6,407 nt of DNA from an uncultured Thermoproteales archaeon (GTDB taxonomy: Archaea; Thermoproteota; Thermoprotei; Thermoproteales; Thermoproteaceae), in NCBI GenBank assembly GCA_946480885.1, contig CAMLLK010000061.1, positions 1-6,407 on the forward strand, in the 5' to 3' direction. The notes under the pieces are model-generated. The model ran no database searches and was not told the DNA's origin. It saw only the letters and a list, made by a program, of their open reading frames with translations. Positions 6,019 through 6,407 of this stretch are shown one piece after another; within the stretch, counting starts at the first letter, position 1; every line of letters begins with the position of its first letter. A program made the position numbers and the translations under genes.

Positions 6019-6407
6019 ATGCTCGACGTATTGGCCCTAATGTTTTTTATAAGTCTAGCCGCTGGGTTCATAGGCGCTTTGAGCGGCCTGGGCGGGGGCG
6101 TGGTATTAATTCCACTCTACGCTTGGGCTGCCTCTACGATACGCAGCGGGGGCTAGTCTAATAGCCACTTCGGGCGGGTCGAGTCTGTCTTATATAAGGC
6201 GTGGGGTTAGTAATATAAGAATTGCCATGTCGTTGTCTTCTACCACTACGTCGGGCGCTTTGATAGGCTCTATAACCGCCACAAAGGTGTACAACTTAGG
6301 TTTAGAGAAGCGGCTCTATATAACATTCGGCGTAGTCCTCATACTTTCAGTCCTTCTTTTAGTTAAGAGAGGATTTAAAAAAAGGCCAGTGGATAAGTGG
6401 ACAAAGT
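6019..6407 (+). pseudogene. TauE/SafE-family membrane permease, N-terminal half, frameshifted and cut by the window end
   Basis: From ATG 6019 the first frame gives 45 codons ending at TAG 6154-6156: a hydrophobic helix with the family's first-repeat motif GFIGALSGLGGGVVLIP. The frame one base on, open from after a TAA at 6107-6109 to the window end, continues the same protein: LGLPLRYAAGASLIA, then SSLSYIRRGVSNIRIAMSL, a Ser/Thr/Gly-rich helix ending SGALIGSITATKV, and a helix LYITFGVVLILSVLLLV followed by a Lys/Arg-rich loop. Together they give about four membrane segments, half of the usual eight-helix, roughly 250-residue permease. The join falls near 6112-6122, with net one extra or two missing bases. 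The family exports sulfite, sulfoacetate or similar anions; the substrate here is unknown. After GASLI about three residues seem missing compared with common family members. It is read divergently from the oxidoreductase operon. It may be a sequencing error or a real pseudogene. Confidence 0.82.

Noticed and set aside
1785..6153. Programmed frameshifting as the explanation of the two broken genes
   Set aside because: Neither site shows a slippery heptamer, a rare-codon or stop pause at the shift, or an obvious downstream hairpin; a lesion or sequence error is simpler, though not excluded as a shared oddity.
1..6407. CRISPR array, tRNA or rRNA gene, insertion sequence, or defence system
   Set aside because: No regularly spaced repeats, no cloverleaf-like gene, no transposase and no terminal inverted repeats were seen; almost all the DNA is explained by metabolic genes.

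Overview
The window looks like a hyperthermophilic crenarchaeon of the Thermoproteales, most like Pyrobaculum or Thermoproteus. The clues are roughly balanced GC, frequent AGA/AGG, ATA and CTC codons, genes packed edge to edge or overlapping, TATA boxes about 22-26 bases upstream of start codons with no Shine-Dalgarno site (leaderless transcripts), a TrpB2-type tryptophan synthase beta chain, and a molybdenum hydroxylase of the archaeal aldehyde oxidoreductase kind. The genus is inferred from style and protein families, not from a marker gene.

Layout: most of the window, about 1-5961, is read on the minus strand. The main unit starts at 5961 and runs leftwards: FAD subunit (5961-5152), [2Fe-2S] subunit (5155-4733) and molybdopterin subunit (4736-2571) of a three-subunit molybdenum hydroxylase, then a MocA-like cytidylyltransferase (2574-1999). 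Each junction is a 4-base ATGA or GTGA overlap. A trpB2 gene follows directly, broken by a frameshift near 1785-1830 and probably served by its own promoter inside the end of mocA. After a 30-base gap with another TATA box comes a class I/II PLP aminotransferase (623 to beyond base 1). On the plus strand, leaving the 57-base divergent gap 5962-6018, is a TauE/SafE-family membrane permease, also frameshifted (near 6110-6153) and cut by the window end.

Working together: the three hydroxylase subunits should form an alpha-beta-gamma enzyme passing electrons from Mo to 2Fe-2S centres to FAD. MocA would make the cytosine dinucleotide form of the molybdenum cofactor for it. The active-site loop is AYRGAGR rather than the CO dehydrogenase AYxCSFR, so the substrate is more likely an aldehyde (for example glyceraldehyde) than CO. 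TrpB2 and the aminotransferase are PLP enzymes of amino-acid metabolism whose link with the oxidoreductase is unproven.

There is no gene-free stretch longer than 57 bases. No tRNA, rRNA, CRISPR or insertion sequence was seen. I found no clearly new system. The points most worth checking are the two frameshifts with the same net shift, the missing conserved Glu-Gly segment in TrpB2, the promoter-guided trpB2 start, and the shared divergent TATA element.
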